Below, in pieces: positions 1-22,800 of a stretch of DNA of 64,000 nt. A model generated the notes under the pieces. It made no database searches and was not told the origin of the DNA. It worked only from the letters and a program-made list of their open reading frames with translations. Each line of letters begins with the position of its first letter. The first letter of the stretch is position 1. The position numbers and the translations under genes were made by a program. Source of the DNA: Atopsyche davidsoni (Eukaryota > Arthropoda > Insecta > Trichoptera > Hydrobiosidae); assembly GCA_022113835.1 (NCBI GenBank), contig JAILWY010000023.1, positions 10,726,001 through 10,790,000 of the forward strand, in the 5' to 3' direction.

Positions 1-723
1 AAATATTTTAAGATTTTGAGTGTAAGCCGGTGATAAATCCATGTTGTGTGATTTTGCTGACTATTTTGTGATGATGATTAACTGTCAATATATAGAGCAC
101 ATTACAATAACTTTTTTTGTAAATAGTGATTGTAAGAAGACTACTATCATTATCACAAATGAATGACCCATTTCGTAAGATCTACAACATGTATAAAATA
201 TTAAAACAACAAATAATACTACCATAATTTATTCAGTGATATCTGAAGATCTAAACAATAAAACAATATGTATTTTATTTATTTTTTATTATTTATTAAT
301 TATTTACAATTTATAGATACCTTTACTTATGGTTAAACAATAGACTTTTTAGACATATTATTTCCATAGCCGATTATAAAGCCCACTTTAATCGATAAAT
401 GTTTTTATTAACTACTGTGTTTACATATAAATCCAATGTACATAAAATAAAATAGAAAAATAATTTATGTATAAATAAAGTGGTGATACAATAAAACTAT
501 ATCACAATAGATCCGTCCATTACTAATCACATTAACACTACACAGAAGGGTGTTGAAAAGGAATGTCTTTGGAGAAGTTTTCTTTTTACAAAAAGATTAA
601 GTATAAGTAGTCTTTGTGTTACATTTCCATAAAGAGAAAAACAATATGAACTGCAAATTTTTTGTTCGTTTGTGAAGTTAAATCATATTTAGGAAATGTG
701 TAATCTACAAAAACTATATTCAC
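1..723. other. 3' flank of the fatty acid synthase gene
   Basis: AT-rich sequence with no convincing reading frame. Because the neighbouring gene is on the minus strand, its 3' UTR must lie here. Several TTTATT hexamers (AATAAA on the minus strand) occur between about 270 and 480, and I cannot tell which is used. Confidence 0.5.
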
Positions 724-10984
<10,261 letters not shown>

Positions 10985-11111
10985 AGTGCTGGATTGCTCT
11001 GGGATTGGGTTATCTTGAATGTTTTTATTTTTCGACTTGGGGCGATTACTATTTTTTGATGCCTTTTTACGGGGAATTGTGCCGGCTTTCTATTCAAGGA
11101 TCGAGGTTTTC
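10985..11111 (-). other. 5' UTR exon part of fatty acid synthase
   Basis: Upstream of the ATG the frame meets a TAG, so this is leader. On the minus strand a pyrimidine-rich tract ending GCGTTTTACAG stands directly before 11111, a good acceptor. The leader is therefore spliced and at least one noncoding exon and the promoter lie further upstream. Confidence 0.65.
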
Positions 11112-12503
11112 TGTAAAACGCAAAACAAATTATTAAGCAGGAGGCTAATTCAAACTATATTTATGTATATTGTTTTTTATTGAATTCTTGAAATACTCAG
11201 AAGAGGATCTAATAAATTAAAGCGAACAGTTTTTAAAACACCATTATTAGAGATCGGAAAAAACCAGTGTCTAACTAAATCCAAATTAGTTTCTAGGTAA
11301 ATTTAATAACGTCTGAAAATACATTAGTTAAATTATTTCAGTATGTGAAAATTCTTTGATTTCTACAAATTAATCATCTTTCATTTATGTAAGCTTAGGT
11401 TATAATTAACACACTAAAATTATTCAAAACATTGATTGGCTAACTCATATTTATAAATACACGATGAGTGGAATTTATCTAAACCACTTTTCATTAGAGT
11501 ATTTTTTTATTTATAATATCAAACTATATGAATCAAAACAAAATTTAGTAATTAACGATAAATCAATATCTTCTTATATAGTCTTTATACACAAATTTAA
11601 GCAAAAGTTTTACATAAATGATCAATATATACTTTGTAATTTATTCGATACAGAAGTTGCTGCTTACTACGAATCTTTGTTTACATAAATACATTTTTAA
11701 TACTAAAATATGACAGAATTGATATAACTAAAAACGAATCTATCAAACCTTTTTGCAAGCGTTTGTATTCAAAACACGTAATACTAACGTCGAAGCAGTG
11801 CCGTGCGGTTCACAATAAAGCATTCAACAACATTGCTTGCCCTAAAATATATTTAAACATACAAACTTCAGCGTTTTTGTATTAATTTTTCATAGAAAAA
11901 ATTACGCTAAAATAATTTATTGTAGCGAGCAATCTGCTTGCCTTGATTTTGGACTCACCGCTCGCCACTGCGTTAAAGCTATATAGCATATTATTTTATC
12001 GAGATTTTATAATAGAAAAGCCACAAGCGAAACCGTGAGACCTAAAGCACTCAACCCAAATCTAACACTTTGGAAATTTCACAGTAAAAAATTTCTATAA
12101 CTATCGATATATATTTTTGTGTATAACTAGTAAATTATTTTAATCTTAACTACACAGTAAAGGCAAGTTCATTTTTACCCCTTCGCTTCAAATATGAGCA
12201 ACGATTATGAATACATGTGTCGCATTGCACACATCCAACCCCACCGCAGTCCTCCCCAAGCTTAATGCATATCGTACCAGTAAAAGCTGTCTTAATATTT
12301 CATGAACAGGCCACGTAAGTTACTGGAAAATCAATCGCCCATCCATCGCGCGCTGACCTACCACTAAGTTATAAACGAAAACACGGGGAGTATACATCTC
12401 TAAGAGTGGCACTCGGTTCACCAGGGGCTTTTTTACACATATTTTTCCCTACATAAAAACCGAAAATAGAGAAATCCATGTACGCTAACTCAGCCACACC
12501 TTG

Positions 12504-12584
12504 TAAGCCCCACAACCTGCGCGCAGGAGCAGGGGATAGCCACTCACCTTATTGTAAGCATAGCCCTAACAACAATTGTAAATT
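12504..12584. repeat. Dispersed repeat, copy 1
   Basis: A segment starting TAAGCCCCACAACCTGCGCG and containing the 12-bp palindrome CCTGCGCGCAGG. A second copy lies at 25496 in the same orientation. Similarity continues through AGGGGATA and decays after about 80 bp. Identity unknown; probably part of an interspersed element. Confidence 0.7.
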
Positions 12585-14261
12585 AACATTAAATAAATAA
12601 ATTATCTCAAAAATATTTTTTTTAATTTAATAATTTTGCGCCGATATGCTACAGTCCAAAGTTTAATGACATAATACGCTCTAATATTGAGTAAAAAATT
12701 ATTGTAAGCTATTTTACGAAGAAAAAACCATAAGTAGTATATAAACCCGAAAAACTGGTCGCATATGAAAAATGTTGCTTTTTGACAAGGTAAAAAATAA
12801 TAATATTACGCGTTGAAGTAGAAGGATGTTTGGAAACAAAGCTTAATTTGGTGTTTAGTTAAAATTGAAAAATATCCTGTGTTTGATGATCTGTAGATAG
12901 GTATAACGATTATAGATAAAAGTCTTTCATATTTGTCAATTTCAAATCTACCAGCTTTCGGAAATCATGTTTGACGCTTTTACCAGTCTGCGTGGAAGAC
13001 TATGCACTTGTTAACTAGTTAAGTGTTATATACTAAAAGCGTGTATTTTATTTATGCATAATTTAATGCTTTAAAAATACTCTCACACGTTTAATTTTCT
13101 TCGTTTATGTATTTATGACCAGCACTGCACGGGTTACGTAGCTGCAGAACCTCGCAGTGTTTTCAGCAATGCAAAGATCATGCTACATTGTGTAATGATA
13201 TTAAGGCATGTTTCATTATTATTTTGCAATATCCCGAAAAACAACACAGGTACTCGTAAATAACGAAAGCTGTTCGTAATCGTTGTTTTCTTACACTATT
13301 GAAATAAGTTTTTTTGAGTGTATTTTGCAAAAAAAAAATCTGTCCATATGAAAACTACTCCATGCTGGTATTGAAAACTAAAAATATAATAATAAAAACT
13401 CATTTTAATCAATTATTCCATATAGATGCACAGGTTTTTTTAACAGGTCTGTTGTATCCACGCAGGCGATACGCCATGCGAGGAGGCTAATGATTTCGCA
13501 CAGATTGCAGTTTCCGCCAGCGCGAGGAAACCGTCGCCACTGCGTGCATTGGAGGATGACAAAAACAGCTGCGGTTCGTTTTATGTCTTTTCTGCCAAGG
13601 TCGTCTTTTATTGGAGCCATACCGTCCAATGGTCGATGTGAAGATTAGCAATCATGCATGAATAGAGCTCACATTGTGTTGATTAGAAAGGTCAATATTT
13701 TCTTTATACCTTACTTATAGAAGAATAAGCAAAACGCTTGGCGTATCGCTACTATTATAGAAGATAATAGGACAGCCGAGTACACAGCTTAAGAATTTGA
13801 CTGATCATTAATTATGTAAGTGTCGTGTACACAACACTTCCGTAGGTTTTACCCATTATGCTTCTTGCATTATCTCAGATTTTCCATTTATCAACCATAA
13901 TTACTAATAATTAGATTCACAAAAAAAAATTCCTTCCCCGCTTGCAACAAAACATAATAATGAGAAAATCCATAATTTCCCTTCTTTCCAAATACGACAA
14001 GCGGAAATCCAAGGCTCGGTCAATTCCCTCTCAAATCAGCAAACAAGGCTCTTCCTATTGAATTCGATAGCCCAAGGAAACAAAGTAAAGGGATATTTAA
14101 TATCATAATATCTTATTGTCGACAGCTGACACTATGATACGGAATGTATTAGTGTTTTTAATCTTTTTTTGACGTCCACAGTGACTCAGCAAAATTAAGA
14201 AGTAAAAAAATAAAAACAACAAAAAAAATTAAACTCGTAAAATGTTAAATATGATCAGTGA

Positions 14262-14292
14262 TTCCGTGTGTGATCATTGATCACACACGGAA
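14262..14292. repeat. Perfect 15-bp inverted repeat, 1-nt spacer
   Basis: TTCCGTGTGTGATCA, one T, then its exact reverse complement. It could be a cruciform or a symmetric factor site. No gene is adjacent. Confidence 0.85.
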
Positions 14293-16810
14293 CAAAACAA
14301 AAAAAAATTGTCCGCAAAGAAGTTTTCACTGCTGAATTACCTTCATAACGACAAATTATTTTGCTATTGTTTTTGAATATCATATCGATATCCTCTCATT
14401 AATATAAAATAACTGCTTCTATAAAGATGTCCACATACGTCATATAACTGGTTACACATAGAGTCACATAATGAGCCAAAATTACATCAACTATTATTTT
14501 TAGTACAGTGATTTTCATTGGACTTGATCAAAATAATAATACTATATTTGGTAAACTTTATAACGTACTATTATGCAATATTTATGTTATGAGTAAGTTT
14601 AAGAATTGATACAAATATAAATACAAAGTCTGAAGTTTATTAACTTTTGCACTCGTGAATAACACCAATAGCATTTAATTGATTGGGTTAGATAATAATT
14701 TGGCGAAATGGTGCTGCACCATCATTATATTAATTCTAAAGAAGCTGATAACTGATGATTGCATTGTTTTATATTTGAAGATCATTTAATGCATAAGTGT
14801 AATATATTTAATTTACATTTATTATTTATAGCATACGCAATAGCTTACATTTCAAGTTCAGCATCTGGGAAGTTTCAAAGAAATTTCCATACCGACCTAG
14901 ACCCGGACGGCATAATGAACTCACTCTTGATTTCCGTTACATATTTATGTTAATCTAAACATATTTCGATGTAAATTCTACTAATCAAAGTGAATTTTTT
15001 TTTATTCCCAAAACCTATTAAAATAATTTTAAAATCTCGCTGTCGCAACAACAAATGTTTAATTTTAATTGTAAAAAGGAGACAGCCGCAGTTTGATAAT
15101 TTGATCAAATTTCGCAATATGCGATCAACGCATTATTTTTAATAAATGTGTATTGATAGATTAGTCTTAATATCCATTTTATGTGCTGGTCTGGTTGCTT
15201 CCATGCAAGAAGACGACACGGCAGTGCGGATCCATCTCCAAAATTACAGTAACGCAAATTTAATCGTTTTTGCACAGCGATGAAGACACCTCCTAAAACG
15301 ACGCAGTAATGCAATACGCATTACACTAACCGGGTATGAAAAATAGTGATTGTAAAAAATATACAATAAATATTTTTTTCTAGATGCATAAAATATACGA
15401 TATAACAACAAATAAAAATAAACACAATAACATAACCTATTTATAAGGAGTTTGGAAGTTTTAAACGATTTCATTGTCAGATTCTAAACTTTCTTATTGT
15501 GAAGTCGAAATGTAAAAAATTAAATTATTGTACACAAAATTATAAAAAAGTATTCATATTATTTATTTTTAACTACACGTTGTCGTATATTTAGATTTTT
15601 TGTCATGCGAATAAACTCTACTGGCATATTTATAATCAGTTTTAATTTTGGACATACGACATACTCGTACTTGGCGTGAGAATCATAAATGCTGATAGCC
15701 AATGTATGTTACTTTATAATAATTATTAACGAGTGGTTTATGGTTGCATGTTGCAGTAAATCGGGCATAACTTTTCTCATATTTAAATAAAATTTATGGC
15801 ATACATCAATGACGGTTCATATCAAAACAATGATTTTTCCAATAATAAAAATTATCATGATGATGCCATTTCATATTTCCCGTAATTAACATCGACATGC
15901 AGCAATTTATGAAATAGTTCAATGTCAAAAAAAAAAGTCTATTGTTTACGTTAAAACTTAAAAGCTTATTATTCATTCGGATTAAAAACTGAATGAATAA
16001 TAAGTTACGGCATACCGATTCATTAATACTATTTTTATAGAAGAAAAAAAAACCGATCTGCGCACTTGAATACGTAAGAGTATTTCTTGAATACCCTGTG
16101 AGACAATCGCGATAAACTTTCGTACGGATCATGAATTAACTTTTGATTACACAATGATATTTTACTAATTGAGTCACCAGCTGTTAAACGAATGCTTATG
16201 CAAGACCAACACAGCGTTTCCATAGCAATCCTCATATTCGAACACACCCCGCGTGGGTATATGCCACACACTGAGTACACGGATCTACCCCAAACCAAAA
16301 TATTTAGCTTAGTGTATTGTAAATATTAAAAAAATGGTCCTAGCTATAAGAACTACAGTATAAACTAAAGTACTAAAGCTCACATAATGTAGGCTGTTCA
16401 CCGGCTCGGATCAATAAAGTTTTCTAACCACAACAGCGCCGGGAATAGTCGGCATGCGACTTGTGCGGCAATTCACTGCGGGGCCATCTACTCGTAATCA
16501 GTCGGACACAACATCGCGGCGAAACAACGCACAAATGTGACAGAACAGACCTGATGAATAAGCAGCTGATCTGAATTAAGTATTCGGTTTGGTATCATTA
16601 GCATTCAAGGTTGCACAGTTGACTCTCGTGGTAAAATATTTTTTTTTTACAATATTAAGTAAGGAGGAATAAGAACTGCACTGTTGTGGAGTTGCACAAC
16701 AAATACTCACGATTCCAATGTCATCGTTATTATTAATAGAAGACTTACGAACAGTGCCAAATAACAGTGTTCAATGAACTGAGTGAATAACATCGATTTA
16801 AAGTTTTATT

Positions 16811-16841
<31 letters not shown>

Positions 16842-18297
16842 GTAAAAATCAAATGGTTTTTCATTCGAAAGATGTTATCATAAATGAAACTCCCAAGTGG
16901 GAATAATAGCGCGCTTGCCTGTTGTGCCCTTCTGTGAGATCGGCCGGCACAGGGACACGAGCTCGAGTGTCGGAGCATTCGACAACCACAACACAATGAA
17001 CTGAACTCCTGTACGATTTTAAATTGCTATGTTAGACGGAACAAGGCACGAGCTGCGGATTTAACTATTACATCCCGAGAGCGATTAGCGTTCAGATGGT
17101 CCAGTGATTATGTGTACCTACCCACTGTGCTGATCGCTCCGCTCTCGGCCGAGCGTCAAACACGATCACCTGGCATTGTTGTGACATAATAATTATACGT
17201 ACCTACACACAATTTTCAAAGATAACAAATATCAGTATAAGCTTAGCTAGTTAGAAGCAGTGCATATAAATATCAATAAATACATCAGACAGCTGCAATT
17301 ACTAATTTGGTAAAATATATATTCTACAGTCACCGTAACAGTGACGGCAGAACGGAGAAGAAATGTTTTGATTCATTTAACCGTAGAATATTTAGTGAAG
17401 CTTAGTTATAAAATAAATTTGGTATTGAAAAAATATATATAAATACACACATACCTCAGTGCATACTAAACAAATTTATACTTTTGTAGAAGAAAACGAT
17501 TTAACATTGAAATATTCAGTCCGGGTATCAAAATCAAAACCTGTACGAAAATTACAATACTTTATAAGCCCAGACTGCCATTCAAACAAATGTAGATGTG
17601 TGTGTGAATTTTGCCATAATTATTCTTAGATTGGGAATGCTTCGGTCGCATCGACTATTGTGCATGGCGATTTGAAAACAAAATTGCTTTGTGCTATGAA
17701 AAAATAATTTTGTTTTGGAGCTCTTTTCATTCACGGTGGTCCTGGTCAAAGTAACTGGCCGACTTTGCGGTCTTAACTTTGCGCCTCACTGGACAAGGGG
17801 CCACCTATTTCATTTACACTATTATTACTTACAATTGAAATAATAAAAAAAATATATATAAAGCACAGTATATCCATTCGCAAATATTGTAAATAAATGT
17901 TTAGCTGAATATTGTGGGGGCATTTTGAATAAGTAGATGTTAGTGTGTACTGAAAGCGTGCAACTTGCCATTTCACACTATTATGAAAAAGACAATAAAA
18001 AGGACATTATTATAATTGCGTGACCGTATCCAAGGTAGTATCATTGAAACAAATATAATATTACGAAATTGTCCATGCGAAATCTAAGTAATAATAAAGT
18101 TTCTATTTGGTACTACTTCGGATGTGTTAAATCATTGATATGCAAGTCTTTGTTTGTGTTGATAAGTTACGTAGTAAAAGACATACTATTTTATATAAAC
18201 AAGTATATCGGTGAATAAATTTTGCACACACTTTTACTAAATTAGAAATATGAAGACCTTTAATCAAGACAGGTAGAAATTAAGCAAATAATAGTGC

Positions 18298-18594
18298 GTT
18301 TATGTGATTAAGCACATTTTTTCATACATTGAAAACAATTAAAGAAAACTCTCAGAAAATATCATCGTGACTTGTGAGGGATTCGAACCCACATCCCCAA
18401 GCTTTCATGGCCGGTGCATTTATGAAAGCTTGGGGATGTGGGTTCGAATCCCTCACAAGTCACGATGATATTTTCTGAGAGTTTTCTTTAATTGTTTTCA
18501 ATGTATGAAAAAATGTGCTTAATCACATAAACATACTAATACCTGCATGGGTAAATAAAAACGCATTCTGATTGACATTAATCTAAATTAATAT
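18298..18594 (+). mobile_element. SINE-like insertion with perfect 111-bp 5' inverted duplication
   Basis: Flanked by a 12-bp direct repeat AAATAATAGTGC (18286-18297 and 18595-18606), the size of target duplication made by LINE machinery. Positions 18298-18408 are the exact reverse complement of 18422-18532, with a 13-nt loop. A unique 62-bp 3' tail follows (18533-18594). The right arm holds GGTTCGAATCC, a match to the tRNA B box and T loop, suggesting a tRNA-derived SINE body that runs from 18422 to the tail. The left arm would then be a back-copied duplicate of its 5' part. Family not recognised. Confidence 0.8.
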
Positions 18595-18606
18595 AAATAA
18601 TAGTGC

Positions 18607-19429
18607 ATTTGAAAAGGAGCAGAGTACTACGCAGGCACTTGTGGGTTGTGACTTGAAATTATGAAATATTTACTGAGCATGAGATGCACCTGTGCAATAA
18701 CAGGTGCCCAAACAACGTCACACATTTATTAATAATAATTTAATATAAAAAATCTGCTGGCACGAAATCAGTTGAGCTGTGGTAAGGTAAGGTATCAATC
18801 ACGTGCATAAGCATATAAAATCTACTTGCATCATAAAAATATAACAATTTGTCAGTCTTTTAGCAACAGATAATAGAAACAAAGTAGTGTTATTCATTCA
18901 AAAGAACCGAAATTTCAATGAGAAGTAGTACAGTGCTTTTCTATGACTAACGGTAAATTTGCAAAAATAATTGACGAACAATGGCCTATAACTGCGTGCA
19001 AGTCAACATCACCACTCCAAAGTGACTCTCTGTGTTGTGAAAAATTCCTGCAAAAGCCGAAAATAGTTGCATTTCAATTTCGCATCGATCAGGGCGAATC
19101 GCCGACAGTGCGCCGCAAATCGGAGCGATCTGCCAAGACTACAGCAAAATTTCTAGTCGGAATCTGCCAAGCGACTCGAGCGTGGATTCGAGTCGTGAAA
19201 AAAATTAAGTAAGACAAGCGTACGTACCGCAAACGCGAAAACCGTCAACCCCTGAGATCTTACAAAAAAAAAAAAACGTGGAAAAACAAAAAATAAAACA
19301 AAAACTTACAACAAAATTAATATTAAAAAAAAATACACTGAACTTCCAAAACGTCAATGACACTCACACCGCAACGTGCGGATTTCACTCCAACGGAAGG
19401 TGCGAAACTGTCGTAATTGAATTAACGCG
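18607..19429. other. AT-rich flank between the SINE and the CpG-rich island
   Basis: No recognisable gene. On the minus strand a GTGAGT donor-like site occurs at 19367-19362, just downstream of the GC-rich island when read on that strand. It could end a noncoding first exon of the fatty acid synthase. Confidence 0.35.
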
Positions 19430-19860
19430 ATCACTCGAGTTGCCACCGCGCGGAGAACGTCGTTATATCCCGGCGGCCGGCCAGCAGCCACTGATGGAAA
19501 ACGGTTCAGATTCTACGGTAAAATCGCTTCGGATCGGGCGGCCGGCGAGTCGGCGTCGGCTGCAGAGGGGGGCCTGCGCATCGCCGTTGCCATGGAGCGA
19601 TGTCAGGCCACGTGAGCTCCGCCAATCACGGCCCTCTGCGCGGCGAGCCTGCGCCGCGAGCCTGCCCCCCGGCCCCGGCCCCCAGCCCCCCAGCCCCGCC
19701 AGCCTCCAGACAATCCCTTCGACACACAAAAAAACAAATCTTTCACCCATCGTTCCAAATTTTGACAGTTCGGACGTGACCTGCCCCAAGGTCCCCGGCC
19801 TTCCGTTGACCTTGAACGCGAGTTTGTGAGTACCCTCTGTGCGTGCACCCGATAGTGAAT
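19430..19860 (-). promoter_or_regulatory. CpG-rich promoter-like island, candidate FAS promoter
   Basis: The most GC-rich stretch of the window, in otherwise very AT-rich DNA. Clustered motifs: a CCAAT box (19622-19626; inverted ATTGG on the minus strand), an E-box CACGTG (19609-19614) and an RFX/X-box-like GTTGCCATGG (19586-19595). E-box plus NF-Y sites are typical of fatty acid synthase promoters in vertebrates (known there). The synthase 8.4 kb away has a spliced leader, so this island may be its promoter (inference). A divergent or unrelated transcript is also possible. The long open frames across it look like GC-rich noncoding sequence. Confidence 0.45.
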
Positions 19861-22800
19861 ACGCGCCAGGGCGTCGGTTTGAAAGATACCCCAGAGCTAG
19901 CAGATGCCGAAATCGATATGCGCATTCAGCTGGGTGAAATCAAACTCTGCCGAGAATGTGTACAAAACTGCCAAACTCCCAAACTCACTTCAGCTCATTT
20001 TAATATTGTTGTGCTACGTTTTTCCAATAAAATATTTACAGGCTAAGGTGATGACGGCACTATAGATAAAGTGGTTCTTGGGAAGCTTATCAATTCGCTC
20101 CTCGGCTTGTCGTGCGTTTCTTCAGAAAATTGTTACTAACACCCTGGCAGGAAGTTATTATTTGCATTGAGTTGGACAAATAAAATTTAGATATGAGTGC
20201 TCTCCACTCGCAGCGAAAAATAATAATACAAATGGGATAAAAAATAAGCTGTGTCGCGACGCAGGTAGAGAGCTTTATAGTTACAATGAAATAAAAGTCG
20301 TTTTTTAAAGGATTTGTGCAATTTTTTAATTTAATTATAAAGCATAGAAAATAAGTTGCGAATCTAATCACCTTCATACACTATTAATCGTAACTAAAAT
20401 ATAACATTTGTCAGTATGTAACAATTTCTCTTGCTTTCATTTATACAGCTTTTAAGGAACGATGGGGAAAATGCAATGCATTTTCATTGCATTTGTGTTT
20501 TTTAAACTATGAGTAATAATGACACAAATTACTTACACTCGATAATTTAAAAAATTTTCACTGTGCTAAAATGGTAGTTTTTTATAATGTTTTTAATTAT
20601 AGCCGTCTCAACCGCTGGATTTTTCTGCTGATTGTGTGTTTATAAAATTATATCAATTAATTTGTAAATATTTGATCTACAAAATAATACGTCATTTTCA
20701 ATAATATTAAATGCATAAAATACGCATACTATTGAATTTAAATAAAAATATAACTTTCTGTTTGATTAGCTAAAACGTGAATTATAATTGCTAATATAGA
20801 AGAAAGGTTATCTATAAACGTAAATATATATAAATCTTTTGTTTTAAAAATATTAAAATTGCATAATTTGCCTATCTCAGTTCTCAGTTCGTGTTAGGCC
20901 ACTTATTAAACTTCGTACCCTCGATTAATTTTTACAGCTGCGGAGAGGCCACCTTCGTCAGATCGTATTGTGAAAATAATCGCACAGTCGTATTGTATTA
21001 CCGGCATAAACACAACAATGGAAAGACAAGACAGAATCGCGACGCACCGTTAGAAATTCACGAAGCAAACGAGTGCGATTTCCAATTACTTGCGACTATT
21101 GAATCCGAGCCGTCATGGCGGCTCGGGACGCATCCGGCGAACGTAATCATTTTTTCTTTCGCATTACATTCCAGACACGAATAGGACTACACCCACAGGC
21201 TATAATGCCTCGCCTCACGAAGTTCCTGCGAGCGGCGTTATTCGCGGAGTGCAAAAAATTAGGCTCTGCGGGTCTTCAGTAAACGTCGGTGCGAGAAGAC
21301 ATGCACAAAAAAATTACTGGCGCCAGACATTCACTATTCTCCATAAGAAAACCGTGAACGCTGGCTCGCCATAAATATATGTTCAGTGAGATGTTCACCG
21401 ACCTCCTCTGAAGAGAGGCACCTGAAGAAGAAGAACAACTCTCCAATAAAAAAATACTTCAAATGCCTTGTCAGTGAAACGATTGAATTTTGCGACTACG
21501 TACATGAAAGTTAGAATATGGACTGTAATTTAATTTATTTCTCCACCTGTAATATCATTAAATATAAATGTTTTATCTTTGCGGCGTTTCTCCGGTACTG
21601 GGCGGGCGCAGCTGGCGTTGCTTCTGCGGACTTGTGGCTCGTCGGTTCTGAAGGAAGACTGCCCGTAATTACACGAACTCTGCTCTCGCTATCCAGGTTT
21701 CTTACCTGGATACGAAATGGTCAAAATATTTAAATTTTTGAAAATGTAGATATTAACAAAAAGCCGTCCATACGATTTTTTCGTAAACTATGGTTTTACC
21801 TCAACTCAAAAATGTAAACACGGTTGTTATTTCCGTTAATGCATAAATAATATTGATTGCACGATAGTAAAAAAAAAGCTGGCGAGCATATTAGGCGGCA
21901 TGTAGACAAGTATAAATATATTTTAAAAATATATTTGTTTTTTTACTAACGAATATACAAAAAAAAATACTGCAGAATATGATTATTGTCTGGAGTAACA
22001 TACGAAATTTAATATAATTCAAATAATTATTTATATTAAAAAATAAAAAATATGTTATCAGATGGTCGAGTATACGTTTGTGCAAAAAACTAGCCATCCC
22101 TGCTTAGTATGCTCAATACCTATCAGACATAACAAAGAAACCAGTTTTTAAAATACCATAATAGAGCGTAAAGAGTAGAAAAGATTTTGCTTAAAACAAG
22201 AGCATAAAATGTTCCGCAATTCCGAATATATTAGTTTTATAATATATACCCAATAATGCATAGAATTTTTTATTCACGCTGCGTTAAAAAAAAAACCATA
22301 AATTTTGATGATCTGAAACTACAGTGGCACGAAATACGACAGTCTACTTTTATCAGCTGTGCTGAGTTCCACGAGCACGTGTCTTACGTGGGAGCCTTAG
22401 GTTGGCTCAATTAACTTTTATAAGCCGTTCTTGCGAATGAACTATCTCACCGCGGCTCTGGCCCACGCGACTCCGTCTAACTATCCTTATTCACCAATAG
22501 CAGGGCCAAATAAAACAGTTTTTTGACCTCCGGTTTGGCTGAGGCTTCGCACAGTCCGTTGGTTACGGGCCGAGTTGGTCTGACTGGAGTTTTTTCGCCC
22601 GTTTCTTCACGCCGGTCTCGGCGAGCTGAGGCAGCACAGCACGCCGTTTAGAGGTGTTAATCGCACTTCAGAGAAATTCGGCAAGGAAAATTTATGACTT
22701 TAAATATATTTTCTAGAATACACTAGATCAATACGCTCGCTAAAATTTGTATGCTGTCAATGACTAAAATACTTTTCTGCCTGTTTCTTATCAAATATCA

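Larger units (their letters stand above)
11112..18285. other. Gene-free AT-rich stretch, probably FAS intron 1 or intergenic
   Basis: No frame here resembles a known protein. It holds one copy of a dispersed repeat (12504), a palindrome (14262), a 14-bp hairpin at 15965-16004, an AT run at 16815-16841, and moderately GC-rich patches at 13430-13650 and 16420-17170 that could be regulatory. Because the synthase leader is spliced, part of this stretch is probably its first intron (inference). Confidence 0.5.

Noticed and set aside
18363..18470. tRNA gene suggested by GGTTCGAATCC
   Set aside because: Only the T-arm/B-box part is present, in both arms of an inverted repeat; no D arm, anticodon arm or paired acceptor stem. 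Treated as part of a SINE-like element.
19278..19829. 183-codon open frame across the CpG-rich island
   Set aside because: Starts in an A-rich low-complexity run and then is Pro/Arg/Ser-rich, with open frames on the opposite strand too. This is what GC-rich noncoding DNA gives; no family resemblance.
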